From an uncultured Clostridia bacterium (GTDB taxonomy: Bacteria; Bacillota; Clostridia; Oscillospirales; Oscillospiraceae): a stretch of DNA of 64,000 bases. Location: NCBI GenBank assembly GCA_946412355.1, contig CAMKGX010000001.1, positions 62,001-126,000 of the forward strand, in the 5' to 3' direction. Below, one piece after another: positions 8,748 through 17,978 of the stretch. Every line of letters begins with the position of its first letter. Position 1 is the stretch's first letter. The translations under genes were made by a program, and so were the position numbers. The notes below the pieces were generated by a model. It was given only the letters and a program-made list of their open reading frames with translations, ran no database searches and was not told the origin of the DNA.

Positions 8748-8776
8748 TTGCAATCTTCCGACACTTCTTTTATAAT
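8748..8776 (+). promoter_or_regulatory. Sigma-A-type promoter of cdaA-cdaR
   Basis: TTGCAA at 8748-8753, 17-nt spacer, TATAAT at 8771-8776, about 55 nt before cdaA. Confidence 0.72.
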
Positions 8777-8831
8777 AATAGCATCTGTTTTTATGTGCAG
8801 AAATCCACCGTGACGCGGGAAGGATGGCGCT

Positions 8832-9725
8832 ATGGAATCGCTAATGGCTATTATGGAGAATATCGGAAGGTACTTAAGCCTCATCCGCGTGGCGGACGTG
8901 GTGGACGTGGCCATCATCGCCTTCCTGGTGTATAAGATCCTGGGGCTGGTGTCCAGCACCAGGGCGGAGAATATCCTCAAGGGCATCGTCATGTTCCTGT
9001 TGGTGCTGTGGCTGTCCACGGCGCTGGAGCTGCGGGCGGTGAGCTATATTTTGAGCCACGTGGCGGAGCTGGGTATTCTGGCGTTGATTGTGCTGTTCCA
9101 GCCGGAGATCCGCCAGCTTTTGGAAAAGCTGGGCAGCCGTAATATACGGGGCATTTTCAGAACGCTGCAGCCCAAGCAGATCCAGGGCGAGATGGAAAAG
9201 GCCATCGAGCAGACGGTCATCGCCTGCAGCGAGATGTCCAAGGCCAAGACCGGCGCGCTGATGGTGTTCGAGCGGGAGATCTCCCTCAACGAGATGCTGC
9301 GCAGCGGCACCGCCTTCGACGCGGAACTCAACAGCGAGCTGGTGAAAAACATCTTCTTCATCAACGCCCCCATGCACGACGGCGCCATGATCGTCCGCAA
9401 CGGGCGCATCGTGGGCGCGGGGTGCATGCTGCCCCTGTCCCGCAACGTGAACCTGAGCCGCGACCTGGGCATGCGCCACCGGGCGGGCATCGGTATGTCG
9501 GAGAACTCCGACGCGGTGGTGGTCATCGTGTCGGAGGAGACGGGCTCCATCAGCGTGGCGGTGGGCGGTATGCTCAAGCGCCATCTGATGCCGGAGACAT
9601 TGGGCAAGCTGCTGCGCAACGAGCTGCTGCCGCCGGAGGAGCCGGAGGAGAAGAAGACCGTGATGCTGACGCTGCGGGAGCTGCTGCAGCCCAAGGAGAA
9701 GGAGGGCAGCCATGGAAAAGAGTAA
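8832..9725 (+). CDS. cdaA: Diadenylate cyclase CdaA
   Basis: A 297-residue membrane enzyme that makes cyclic di-AMP from two ATP, a messenger controlling potassium and osmolyte balance and cell-wall homeostasis. Seen: about three N-terminal membrane helices (e.g. DVAIIAFLVYKILGLV, FLLVLWLSTALEL) followed by a DAC domain with both signatures, DGA in MHDGAMIV (near residue 180) and RHR in GMRHRAGIG (near residue 215). The ATG has GGAAGG upstream. It overlaps the YbbR gene by 14 nt, the standard cdaA-cdaR pair; glmM, which often follows in other Firmicutes, is not here. Confidence 0.95.
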   Translation: MESLMAIMENIGRYLSLIRVADVVDVAIIAFLVYKILGLVSSTRAENILKGIVMFLLVLWLSTALELRAVSYILSHVAELGILALIVLFQPEIRQLLEKLGSRNIRGIFRTLQPKQIQGEMEKAIEQTVIACSEMSKAKTGALMVFEREISLNEMLRSGTAFDAELNSELVKNIFFINAPMHDGAMIVRNGRIVGAGCMLPLSRNVNLSRDLGMRHRAGIGMSENSDAVVVIVSEETGSISVAVGGMLKRHLMPETLGKLLRNELLPPEEPEEKKTVMLTLRELLQPKEKEGSHGKE

Positions 9726-11076
9726 TCGCAGAAGAATCCTGCATGCCCTTATCGCCATCTTCACCGCGCTGGTGCTGTGGGTCTATGTGGACAACAGGAG
9801 CAGCGCCGAGAGCAAGATGACCGTCCGTGACATCCCGGTGGAATTCGTGGGTGAGGACACCAGCCTGGCGGACAAAAATCTGATGCTCCTGTCGGGCTAC
9901 GACACCACCGTGGACCTGCGGCTGAAAGGGCCCCGCAAGGTGCTGTGGCAGATGGACACCGAGGCCATCCGGGTGGTGGTGGATTGCAGCAGCATCACCG
10001 AGGAGGGCCAGCAGTCCCTGGACTACACGGTGCGCTACCCCGACAGCGTGTCCCGTTCCAGCGTGTCGGTGGACAGCGCCAGCGTGTACACCATCACGGT
10101 GACGGTGGGCGAGCTGTATAAGAAGGAAGTGCCGGTGCAGTGCGACGTCATCGGCCAGGTGGCCGACGGATACTTCGCCGGAGACCTGCAGCTTGACGTG
10201 GATACGCTGACGCTGCGGGCGCCCCGGGAGGATTTGCTGAACGTGAGCTACGCCAAGGTGTCGCTGACCGTCAGCGGCGCCACCTCCACGGTGGTGGAGG
10301 CGCTGGAATACACCCTCTATGACTATAACAACGTGCCGGTGGTCAACAGCAACATCCGCAGCTCCACCAAGCTGATCCAGGCCATTCTGCCGGTGCGCAC
10401 CGTGAAGGAGGTGCCCCTGGCCATCGACCTGGTGGGCGTGCCCACCAACCTGGATGGCAGCGTGGAGTACACCATCGACCCGGAGACTGTGCAGATCATG
10501 GGCGAGGCGGAGACGCTGGAGAACGTGAGCAGCATCGTGCTGGATAAGGTTTACGTGGAGGATCTCAGCGGCTATCAGACCTTCAACTACGACATCATTC
10601 CCCCGGTGGGCACCACGCTGGTGTCCGACATCACGGTGGCCACGGTGTCCATCATCTCCGAGGGCGCCGGCGAGCTGACACTGGAGCTCAGCGACATCAC
10701 CACCGAGAACGTGGCGGACGGTCTGCGGGCCACCATCAGCGACAGTGTGACGCTGACGCTGTGGGGGCAGAACGACCTGCTGAGCCAGGTGACGGCGGCA
10801 GACGTGATGGCCCGGGTGGATTTGACCGACATCACCGAGGAGGGCACCTACGAGCTGCCCCTGTCGCTGACGCTGACGGGGTATGACAAAGTCACCATCA
10901 AGGGCGACTACACCGTGACCGTGGAGGTGACGGCCCGCAGCGGTGAGGAGACCGAGGAGGGCACCGCCGACAGCGGGAACAACATCGGCAGCGGGAACAA
11001 CACCGGCAGCGGGAACAACACCGGCAGCGGGAACAACACCGGCAGCGGCAATACCGGCAGCACCGGCGGCAACTGA
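9712..11076 (+). CDS. cdaR: CdaA regulatory protein CdaR (YbbR domains)
   Basis: A 454-residue membrane-anchored protein with one N-terminal helix (ILHALIAIFTALVLWVYV) and about four extracytoplasmic YbbR repeats, known to bind and tune CdaA. Seen: repeated beta-rich units with LRLKGP and IDLVGVP patterns. The C-terminus is an odd low-complexity tail of Gly-Ser-Gly-Asn-Asn-Thr units encoded by an 18-bp repeat (see separate entry). The start overlaps the cdaA end. The RseC gene follows 18 nt later and is probably co-transcribed. Confidence 0.9.
   Translation: MEKSNRRRILHALIAIFTALVLWVYVDNRSSAESKMTVRDIPVEFVGEDTSLADKNLMLLSGYDTTVDLRLKGPRKVLWQMDTEAIRVVVDCSSITEEGQQSLDYTVRYPDSVSRSSVSVDSASVYTITVTVGELYKKEVPVQCDVIGQVADGYFAGDLQLDVDTLTLRAPREDLLNVSYAKVSLTVSGATSTVVEALEYTLYDYNNVPVVNSNIRSSTKLIQAILPVRTVKEVPLAIDLVGVPTNLDGSVEYTIDPETVQIMGEAETLENVSSIVLDKVYVEDLSGYQTFNYDIIPPVGTTLVSDITVATVSIISEGAGELTLELSDITTENVADGLRATISDSVTLTLWGQNDLLSQVTAADVMARVDLTDITEEGTYELPLSLTLTGYDKVTIKGDYTVTVEVTARSGEETEEGTADSGNNIGSGNNTGSGNNTGSGNNTGSGNTGSTGGN
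10972..11043 (+). repeat. 18-bp tandem repeat in cdaR, four copies
   Basis: Four head-to-tail copies of AGCGGGAACAACAYCGGC, then a degenerate remnant; together they encode the Ser-Gly-Asn-Asn-Thr/Ile-Gly tail. In frame, so copy number can change without loss of the reading frame. Confidence 0.9.
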
Positions 11077-11094
11077 GCAAAGGAAGGGATACGA

Positions 11095-11499
11095 GTGACC
11101 CAAATCGCAACTGTGGAACGGCTGCTGGACGGCGGCTACGCGGAGATTTCCGTGCCCCGCAAGACGGCCTGCGGCCATGACTGCGAGGAGTGCGCCGGCT
11201 GCGGCGTGACGGGACAGGCTGTGCGCGCCAAGGCCAAGAACGACGTGGGCGCCAAGCCGGGGGAAAAAGTAGTGGTGGAGAGCAGCACCAAAAAGCTCTT
11301 CGGCGTCATCGCCCTGGTGTATGTGCTGCCCATCGTGTGCTTTCTGCTGGGCTACTTCCTGTCGGAGGGGCTGGGGGAGAACTGGCGCTACGCCATCGCC
11401 GTGGCGGCGGCGGCGCTGAGCCTGATTCCCAGCGTGGTGTATGACCGCTACGCCCGGCGCCACGACAGCCTCACCTACCGGATTCTCCGCCTGTTCTGA
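11095..11499 (+). CDS. rseC: SoxR-reducing system protein RseC family
   Basis: A 134-residue membrane protein of the RseC/MucC family. Seen: a Cys cluster in the N-terminal third (CGHDCEECAGC), where family members bind iron-sulfur or redox metal, then two membrane helices (LVYVLPIVCFLLGYFL and YAIAVAAAALSLIP). In proteobacteria RseC takes part in redox control and SoxR reduction; in anaerobic Firmicutes it often accompanies Rnf electron transport, but no rnf genes are here. GTG start with AAGGAAGGG upstream. The stop overlaps the next ATG. Confidence 0.85.
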   Translation: MTQIATVERLLDGGYAEISVPRKTACGHDCEECAGCGVTGQAVRAKAKNDVGAKPGEKVVVESSTKKLFGVIALVYVLPIVCFLLGYFLSEGLGENWRYAIAVAAAALSLIPSVVYDRYARRHDSLTYRILRLF

Positions 11500-12383
11500 T
11501 GTTCGGCTACGTACACGCGGCAGACGACGTGCTGTCCCAGGAGGACAGGCAGCGCTACCAAAGCGTTTACTGCGGGCTGTGCCACGCCCTGGGGCGGCGG
11601 TACGGCCTGGCGGGGCGGATGATTCTGAATTTCGATTTGACGTTTCTGGCTATGCTGTTGCAGGAGGGGAGCTGCGGCACCTGTGAGAAGCGATGCCTTG
11701 CCCATCCCATTAAGGCAAGGACGTGCCAGCAGGGCAGCGACACCCTGGACACAGCGGCGGATATGAGCGTAATTCTCACCTGGTGGCAGGTGCAGGACGG
11801 CATCGCCGACCACGGCTTCTTCAGGGGCGTTAAATACCGCTTTGCGGCACTGTTTCTCCGGCGGGCCTACCGCAGGGCCAAAGCGTATCAGCCGGATTTC
11901 GACGCCGCGACGCAGCGGCAGCTTCGTGACCTGGCGGAGATGGAGCGGCGGGGAGAGCCCTCCCTGGACGCCCCGGCAGACGCCTTTGCCCGGCTGCTTG
12001 CCGCGGCGGCGGAGGGAGCAAAGGACCCTGTCAAGCGCCGGGTGCTGGGGCAGATGCTGTACCACCTGGGGAGATGGATCTACCTGGTGGACGCGGCGGA
12101 CGACCTAACAAAAGACGTGAAAAGCGGCGGCTACAACCCGCTGCCCCGGCGGTATGACCTGCCGGAGGGCAAGCTGACGGAGGAGGCACGGCGGGATTTA
12201 TCCATGACGCTGGACAGCTCCGTTCGGGCTATGGCGGCGGCCTTTGAGCTGTGGGATTTCGGTGAAAACCGAGGTATCATTGAAAATATCGTCTATCAAG
12301 GACTTTACGCGGTGGGCGGGGCTGTGCTGAACGGCACCTACCGCCGCAGAATACGCAGGAAAGGGGGACATGCCCATGCGTGA
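11499..12383 (+). CDS. DUF5685 family protein
   Basis: A 294-residue protein recognised as the DUF5685 type found mainly in Clostridia. Seen: [16 protein letters not shown] at the start, a Cys-containing YCGLCHALG segment, further cysteines ([11 protein letters not shown]) and a helical C-terminal half with [18 protein letters not shown], resembling the aspartate-rich helices of isoprenoid-synthase-like folds. Function unknown. It sits between RseC and a J-domain protein, overlapping both (1 nt and 14 nt), an arrangement that suggests a joint role, possibly in assembly or protein quality control; that is a guess from context only. Confidence 0.72.
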   Translation: MFGYVHAADDVLSQEDRQRYQSVYCGLCHALGRRYGLAGRMILNFDLTFLAMLLQEGSCGTCEKRCLAHPIKARTCQQGSDTLDTAADMSVILTWWQVQDGIADHGFFRGVKYRFAALFLRRAYRRAKAYQPDFDAATQRQLRDLAEMERRGEPSLDAPADAFARLLAAAAEGAKDPVKRRVLGQMLYHLGRWIYLVDAADDLTKDVKSGGYNPLPRRYDLPEGKLTEEARRDLSMTLDSSVRAMAAAFELWDFGENRGIIENIVYQGLYAVGGAVLNGTYRRRIRRKGGHAHA

Positions 12384-13017
12384 TCCCTACCAGGTGCTGG
12401 GTGTGCCCAGTACGGCCAGCGACGACGAGGTGAAGAAAGCCTATCGGGACCTGGCCCGGAAATACCACCCGGACAACTACCAGGACAACCCCCTGGCCGA
12501 CCTGGCCCAGGAGCGGATGAAGGAGATCAACGAAGCCTACGAGGAGGTGCAGGCCCAGCGCAAGCGGGGCGGGGCGTCCTCCTCCGGCAGCTACGGCAAT
12601 CCCGGCAGCAGCTACGGCTACCAAAGCGGCACCTACGGCTACCAGAACACCGGCTACGGCGGGGCGTCCGGCCGGGTGCGCATGGCCATTCAGCAGGGCG
12701 ATTTGAACCTGGCGGAGGAGCTGCTGAACGCCCAGCGGGACCACGACGCGGAGTGGAACTTCCTCAAGGGCGTGATTTGCAACCGCCGGGGCTGGATGGA
12801 CGAGGCACGGCGGTATTTCCAGACGGCGGTGCAGATGGCCCCGGACAACCCGGAGTACCAGCACGCGCTGGACAGGATGGAGGGCCGCAACACCAACCGC
12901 TACAACCCCTACGGCGGCACGCTGCGGACGGTGGACTGCATGGACGGGCCCTGCCGGTACCTGACGCTGGCTGCTATATGCAGCGCCTTCGCCGGTTTTC
13001 CGATCTGCTGCTATTGA
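12370..13017 (+). CDS. J-domain protein with TPR-like region
   Basis: A 215-residue DnaJ-like co-chaperone. Seen: an N-terminal J domain (residues 4-65) with the HPD tripeptide in ARKYHPDNY, which stimulates Hsp70; a Gly-Ser-Tyr-rich linker; and a helical TPR-like stretch ([40 protein letters not shown]). It ends in a short hydrophobic tail with CCY; relatives often end in a longer cysteine-rich tail, so the end may be trimmed. Two ATGs six bases apart (12370, 12376) both fit the SD GGGGG. It overlaps the DUF5685 gene by 14 nt. Confidence 0.83.
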   Translation: MPMRDPYQVLGVPSTASDDEVKKAYRDLARKYHPDNYQDNPLADLAQERMKEINEAYEEVQAQRKRGGASSSGSYGNPGSSYGYQSGTYGYQNTGYGGASGRVRMAIQQGDLNLAEELLNAQRDHDAEWNFLKGVICNRRGWMDEARRYFQTAVQMAPDNPEYQHALDRMEGRNTNRYNPYGGTLRTVDCMDGPCRYLTLAAICSAFAGFPICCY

Positions 13018-13039
13018 GGGGAATTGAGGAGGAGAGAAC

Positions 13040-13915
13040 GTGATCAAGAGCATGACAGGCTACGGCCGGGCCCGGGAGAACCGGAACGGCCGGGATATTA
13101 CCGTGGAGGTGCGCAGCGTCAACAACCGGTACTTAGACTGCACCGTGAAGCTGCCCCGGGCCTACATCTTCGCCGAGGACGCGGTGAAGACCAGGGTGCA
13201 GAAGGCGGTGAGCCGGGGCAAGGTGGACGTGTTTATCACCATGGAGAGCGCCGGGTCGGATGACGCGGTGGTGACGGTGAATGAGCCGCTGGCCCGGGCG
13301 TACTGCAAGGCGCTGGCACAGCTGGAGACCCTGGGCGCCAAGGGCGGCGTGACGGCGGTGGAGCTGGCAAGGTTCCCCGACGTGGTGACGGTGACCAAGG
13401 CGGAGGAGGATTTGGAGGCCATTGCCGGCGACATCTGCGCCGTGCTGGACCAGGCTTTGGCGGCCTACAACGATATGCGGGCCGTGGAGGGCCGGAAGCT
13501 GGCGGAGGACATCGTCAGCCGGGCCGGCACCATCGAGCAGTGCGTGGGCGTGGTGGAGGAGCGCTCCCCCCAGACGGTGGAGGAGTACCGCCAGAAGCTG
13601 TTTGCCAAAATGCAGGAGGTGTTGGGCTCCACCAACATCGACGAGGGCCGGATTTTGCAGGAGGCCGCCATCTACGCCGACAAGGTGGCGGTGGACGAGG
13701 AGACGGTGCGTCTGCGCAGCCACATCGCCCAGCTCCGCACCATGGTGGAGAGCGTGAAGCCGGTGGGCCGGGATATGGATTTCCTGGTGCAGGAGTTCAA
13801 CCGGGAGTGCAACACCATCGGCTCCAAGTGCAAGGATTTGCGCATCACCGAAACCGTTTTGCAGATGAAGGCGGAGGTGGAGAAAATCCGCGAGCAGGTG
13901 CAGAACGTGGAGTGA
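13040..13915 (+). CDS. yicC: YicC/YloC family endoribonuclease
   Basis: A 291-residue protein of the YicC family, whose E. coli member is an endoribonuclease acting in small-RNA decay. Seen: the hallmark start IKSMTGYGRA and VRSVNNRYLD, the YicC_N region, and the C-terminal DUF1732 block with EFNRECNTIGSK. The start is GTG 13040, with GGAGGAGAG upstream. It opens a dense operon (yicC-remA-gmk-rpoZ-priA-def-fmt) conserved across Firmicutes. Confidence 0.92.
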   Translation: MIKSMTGYGRARENRNGRDITVEVRSVNNRYLDCTVKLPRAYIFAEDAVKTRVQKAVSRGKVDVFITMESAGSDDAVVTVNEPLARAYCKALAQLETLGAKGGVTAVELARFPDVVTVTKAEEDLEAIAGDICAVLDQALAAYNDMRAVEGRKLAEDIVSRAGTIEQCVGVVEERSPQTVEEYRQKLFAKMQEVLGSTNIDEGRILQEAAIYADKVAVDEETVRLRSHIAQLRTMVESVKPVGRDMDFLVQEFNRECNTIGSKCKDLRITETVLQMKAEVEKIREQVQNVE

Positions 13916-13923
13916 GGTAGGAG

Positions 13924-14187
13924 ATGGAATTTATCCACATCGGTTTTGGCAGCCTGGTGTCCGCCGGGCGGCTGATTTCCGTGGTCAGCCCCGACAGCGC
14001 GCCCATCAAGCGATTGGTGCAGGAGGCCAGAGACCGCGGCATGCTCATTGACGCCACCTATGGCCGCAAGACGGCGGCGGTGCTGATTATGGACTCGGAT
14101 CACGTGATCCTGTCCCCCTTGGCTACCGACAAGCTGGCGGCCCGGCTGGGCATGAGCGTAGCAGATTTAGCAGAGGACGAGGAGTAA
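13924..14187 (+). CDS. remA: Extracellular matrix regulator RemA (DUF370)
   Basis: An 87-residue DNA-binding protein of the RemA/DUF370 family, which in Bacillus forms ring assemblies that activate biofilm matrix and osmoprotection genes. Seen: [28 protein letters not shown] and [13 protein letters not shown], both family signatures. It lies 8 nt after yicC and 3 nt before gmk, its usual place. Confidence 0.93.
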   Translation: MEFIHIGFGSLVSAGRLISVVSPDSAPIKRLVQEARDRGMLIDATYGRKTAAVLIMDSDHVILSPLATDKLAARLGMSVADLAEDEE

Positions 14188-14190
14188 GCA

Positions 14191-14790
14191 ATGGAGAGAA
14201 AGGGAAAAGCATTTATCATTTCCGGCCCATCCGGCGTGGGCAAAAGTACGGTGTTGAAGGCGCTGTTTGAGGGGCGGGACGACCTGTATTTCTCGGTGTC
14301 CGCCACCACGCGGGACCCACGGCCCGGCGAGGTGAACGGGCAGCATTACCACTTCATCTCCCCGGAGCAGTTTATGCAGTGGATCAACGAGGACGCCTTT
14401 TTGGAGTACGCCCAGTATGTGGGCAATTTCTACGGCACGCCCATGCGCTACGTGGACGAGGCCATGGAGGCGGGCAAGGACGTGATTCTGGACATCGAGG
14501 TGCAGGGCGCCATGCAGGTGATTGCCAAGCGGCCCGACACCATCCGCATTTTCATCGCGCCCCCCGACTGGGACGAGCTGGAGCGGCGCCTCACCATGCG
14601 GGGCACCGACACCCCGGAGAAGATTCAGCAGCGGCTGCTGCGGGCCAAGGTGGAGATGAAAACCGCCATGGACTATGATTACTTCGTCATTAATTCCACC
14701 GTTGAAAACGCCGTGGCGGAGCTGCGGGCCATTATCCTGGCCGAGCATTGCCGCATTGATGAGCGTATGGACGAGTTGATGAACATATAA
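14191..14790 (+). CDS. gmk: Guanylate kinase
   Basis: A 199-residue kinase converting GMP to GDP with ATP. Seen: P-loop SGPSGVGKST near residue 10, the GMP-binding TRDPRPGEVNGQHY and the lid-region RLTMRGTDTPEKIQQRL. Length is typical. Confidence 0.96.
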   Translation: MERKGKAFIISGPSGVGKSTVLKALFEGRDDLYFSVSATTRDPRPGEVNGQHYHFISPEQFMQWINEDAFLEYAQYVGNFYGTPMRYVDEAMEAGKDVILDIEVQGAMQVIAKRPDTIRIFIAPPDWDELERRLTMRGTDTPEKIQQRLLRAKVEMKTAMDYDYFVINSTVENAVAELRAIILAEHCRIDERMDELMNI

Positions 14791-14818
14791 TATTATTCGG
14801 AAAGGAAGATTGATTATT

Positions 14819-15031
14819 ATGATGCTGTATCCTGCGATGAACAAACTCAACGAGTATATCCCCAACCGGTATATGATGGTGAACGTGGTGGCGCGCCGCG
14901 CCCGCCAGCTTGCCGCCGAGGCGGAGATGGCCGAGGAGCATTTGGCCGAAAAGCCCGTGACGATGGCCATCAACGAGGTGGCCGAGGGCAAGTTCGACCT
15001 CCACAACATGGAGGAGATTCGGGAGGACTAA
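14819..15031 (+). CDS. rpoZ: RNA polymerase omega subunit
   Basis: A 70-residue omega subunit that helps fold and stabilise the beta' subunit of RNA polymerase. Seen: YPAMNKLNEYIPNRYMMVNVVARRARQ, matching RpoZ, and the KPVTMAINEVAEGKF block. I choose ATG 14819, with AAAGGAAG ten bases upstream; the track start at TTG 14810 is too close to that site, and ATG 14822 is equally possible. Confidence 0.92.
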   Translation: MMLYPAMNKLNEYIPNRYMMVNVVARRARQLAAEAEMAEEHLAEKPVTMAINEVAEGKFDLHNMEEIRED

Positions 15032-15065
15032 CCAAAAATGATCCGGGAAAGGGGGCGCTGATACG

Positions 15066-17468
15066 GTGAGTCAAGTGGCAAAAATCGCCGTGGAAGCGGC
15101 CCCTTATGCCGCGGACAAGCCCTTTTCCTACCTGGTGGGCGATACCGCCGCCAAGGTGGGCTGCCGGGTGCTGGTGCCCTTTGGACGGGGCAACCGCACC
15201 AGCGAGGGCGTGGTGCTGTCCATCACCGACGAGACACCCCAGGGGCAGCTGAAAACCATCCGCACGGTACTGGACGAGGAGCCGCTGCTGGGGGAGAAGG
15301 AGATACGGCTGGCGCTGTGGATGCACCAGCGGTATTTCTGCACCGTGTATGAGGCGGTGCGCACCATTCTGCCGGCGGCGGTGTGGTACCAGCACAAGGA
15401 GCTTTGGCAGCGCTGCGGCGATGGATTGCCTGACGCCGGGGACGAGCCGCTTTGGGAGATTCTTTCCGAGGGCCCGGTGGCGCTGGACACGCTGATGGCC
15501 CAGTTCGGCCCGGGGGTGACGGATACACTCCACCGGCTGGAAAAACAGGGCCTGGCGCGCCGGGACATACAGTCCCAGCGGAAAATCAGCGACAGGCAGC
15601 AGACCATGGCGGCCCTGCGTGTCAACGGGGAAGAGGCCATGGAGCAGGCCCGGCGCAAAGGAAAAAGCGGGCAGAAGATGGCGGACGCCATCGCCTTTTT
15701 GTCCCGCAACGGGGCCACACTGGTCCATGACCTGTGCTACTTTGCCGGGGTGTCCCGACAGACGGTGAACAGCCTGGTGAAGCACGAGCTGGTGACGCTG
15801 TGGCAGGAGGAGACGTATCGCATCCGGCCCCACGGCAGCGGTGAGGCGACCCCCATCGTGCTCAACGATGAGCAGCAGCAGGTGTACGACCACGTGCTGT
15901 CCCAGACGGGGGAGGCGGGGGTGACGCTGTTGCAGGGCGTCACCGGCAGCGGCAAGACGCTGGTGTATATCCGCCTGGCCCAGGCGCTGCTGGCGCAGGG
16001 CAAGTCGGTGATGATTCTGGTACCGGAGATTGCCCTGACGCCCCAGATGATGGATCGCTTTTCCGCCTATTTCGGCGACGAGGTGGCCCTTCTGCACAGC
16101 GCCCTTCCCATGACGGAGCGGTACGACCAGTGGAAGCGCATCCGCCGGGGGGAGGCCCACATCGTGCTGGGCACCCGCAGCGCCGTGTTTGCGCCCCTTG
16201 CCAACATCGGCCTCATTGTGCTGGACGAGGAGCAGGAGAGCTCCTATGAGTCGGAGACCGCCCCCAGCTACCACGCCAGGGACGTGGCCAAGTTCCGCTG
16301 CGCCCAGGAGGGGGCCCGGCTGCTGCTGGGCAGCGCCACCCCCACGGTGGAGACGGCGTGGCTGGCCCGCCACGGGGAGTACCGGTGGGAGCAGCTCCGG
16401 CGGCGCTATAACGACCAGCGGCTGCCCCGGGTGATTATCGCCGACATGCGGCAGGAGCTGAAGCGGGGCAACGTGGGCTGCATCAGTGAGGAATTGCGGC
16501 GGGAGCTGGCGGAAAACCTCTCCCGGGGGGAGCAGAGTATTCTCTTTCTCAACCGCCGGGGGGCCAGCCGTGAGGTGGTGTGCCCAAGCTGCGGCTACGT
16601 GCCCCAGTGCCCCCGGTGCAGCGTGTATCTCACCTATCACAGCGCCAACGGGCGGATGATGTGCCACTACTGCGGCTATTCAGAGCCGGCGGAGGCGATT
16701 TGCCCCCACTGCGGCAGCGCTATGAAGCAGGTGGGTGTGGGCACCCAGAAGGCGGCGGAGGAGCTGGCGCAGCTTTTCCCCGGTGTGGAGGTGCTGCGGA
16801 TGGACGCCGACACGGTGGGCAGCGGCCACGAGGCCATTTTGCGCCGCTTTGATGAGGAGAAAATACCCATCCTGCTGGGCACCCAGATGGTGGCCAAGGG
16901 GCTGGATTTTGAAAATGTGACTCTGGTGGGTGTGCTGGCGGCGGACATGGGCCTGTACGTGGACCATTACCGGGCGGCGGAGCGCACCTTCAGCCTGCTG
17001 ACCCAGGTGGTGGGCCGGGCAGGCCGGGGCGAGAAGGCGGGCAGGGCGGTGATCCAGACCTTTACGCCGGAAAACGAGGTGATTCTCTCCGCGGCGGAGC
17101 AGAATTACGACCGGTTTTATGAGGGCGAATGCCGCCTGCGGCAGATGCGCCATGAGCCGCCCTTTGCGGATTTGTTCCGGCTGACCGTCACCGGCATGGA
17201 CGAGGGACAGGTGCTGCGCGCTGCGGTGCGGCTGCGGGACAGCCTGTGCCGGGAGGTGGAAAAGCCTCTGTATGCCGGGGTGCGGGTCATCGGCCCGGCG
17301 CCCTATCCGGTGGTGCGGGTGAACATGCGCTACCGCTACCGCATTACCGTGGCGGGAAAGAATGACAAGACGCTGCGCTCGCTGATTGCCGCCTATCTGG
17401 TGGCCTTTTCGCAGCAGAAGGAAAACCGTGAACTGCATCTTTTTGCGGATTGCAATCTGATGGATTGA
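15066..17468 (+). CDS. priA: Primosomal protein N' (replication restart helicase PriA)
   Basis: An 800-residue superfamily 2 helicase that reloads the replisome at stalled forks. Seen: N-terminal 3'-DNA-binding domain (KIAVEAAPYAADKPFSYLV), Walker A GVTGSGKT, Walker B variant DEEQESSY, a zinc-binding insert with paired CxxC motifs (CPSCGYVPQCPRC, CHYCGY, CPHCGS) and helicase motif QVVGRAGRG. GTG start with GGGAAAGGGGG upstream. Usual length and context before def and fmt. Confidence 0.96.
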   Translation: MSQVAKIAVEAAPYAADKPFSYLVGDTAAKVGCRVLVPFGRGNRTSEGVVLSITDETPQGQLKTIRTVLDEEPLLGEKEIRLALWMHQRYFCTVYEAVRTILPAAVWYQHKELWQRCGDGLPDAGDEPLWEILSEGPVALDTLMAQFGPGVTDTLHRLEKQGLARRDIQSQRKISDRQQTMAALRVNGEEAMEQARRKGKSGQKMADAIAFLSRNGATLVHDLCYFAGVSRQTVNSLVKHELVTLWQEETYRIRPHGSGEATPIVLNDEQQQVYDHVLSQTGEAGVTLLQGVTGSGKTLVYIRLAQALLAQGKSVMILVPEIALTPQMMDRFSAYFGDEVALLHSALPMTERYDQWKRIRRGEAHIVLGTRSAVFAPLANIGLIVLDEEQESSYESETAPSYHARDVAKFRCAQEGARLLLGSATPTVETAWLARHGEYRWEQLRRRYNDQRLPRVIIADMRQELKRGNVGCISEELRRELAENLSRGEQSILFLNRRGASREVVCPSCGYVPQCPRCSVYLTYHSANGRMMCHYCGYSEPAEAICPHCGSAMKQVGVGTQKAAEELAQLFPGVEVLRMDADTVGSGHEAILRRFDEEKIPILLGTQMVAKGLDFENVTLVGVLAADMGLYVDHYRAAERTFSLLTQVVGRAGRGEKAGRAVIQTFTPENEVILSAAEQNYDRFYEGECRLRQMRHEPPFADLFRLTVTGMDEGQVLRAAVRLRDSLCREVEKPLYAGVRVIGPAPYPVVRVNMRYRYRITVAGKNDKTLRSLIAAYLVAFSQQKENRELHLFADCNLMD

Positions 17469-17477
17469 GGTGTGAAT

Positions 17478-17978
17478 ATGGCTTTACGAAAGATTGTTTT
17501 GCAGGGCGACGAGATTTTGAAGAAAAAATGCCGCCCGGTGACAGAGTTTAACGACCGGCTGCATACGCTGCTGGACGACATGACCGACACGCTCATCGAC
17601 TCCGGCGGCGTGGGTCTGGCGGCGCCCCAGGTGGGGGTGCTGCGCCGGGTGTGCGTGGTGATGAACGAGGATGAGGAGATTTTGGAGCTGGTAAACCCGG
17701 AGATTATCTACACCGAGGGGGAGCAGACCGGCCTGGAGGGCTGCCTCAGCGTGCCCGGCAAGTACGGCGAGGTGACCCGGCCCAACTTCGTGCGGGTGCG
17801 GGCCCAGGACCGGGACGGCAACTGGTTTGAGGCCGAGGACGAGGGCCTTACCGCCCGGTGCTTCTGCCATGAGATCGAGCATCTGGACGGCCATTTGTTC
17901 GTGGAGCACACGGACCATCTGCTGACCGAGGAAGAGCTGGAGGAGTATATCCGCCGGCAGGAGGAAGAGGAGAACTGA
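17478..17978 (+). CDS. def: Peptide deformylase
   Basis: A 166-residue metallohydrolase that removes the N-formyl group from new proteins. Seen: motif 1 GVGLAAPQVG, motif 2 EGCLSVPG (metal Cys) and motif 3 HEIEHLDGHLF (two metal His and the catalytic Glu). I prefer ATG 17478 over GTG 17472 because TGAGGTG is better spaced for it. It overlaps fmt by one base, fitting the functional pair: Fmt formylates initiator tRNA and Def removes the group. Confidence 0.95.
   Translation: MALRKIVLQGDEILKKKCRPVTEFNDRLHTLLDDMTDTLIDSGGVGLAAPQVGVLRRVCVVMNEDEEILELVNPEIIYTEGEQTGLEGCLSVPGKYGEVTRPNFVRVRAQDRDGNWFEAEDEGLTARCFCHEIEHLDGHLFVEHTDHLLTEEELEEYIRRQEEEEN

Noticed and set aside
12946-13017. Frameshift at the end of the J-domain gene
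   Set aside because: The tail lacks the cysteines of some relatives, but neither alternative frame restores them, so a real short end is more likely than an error.
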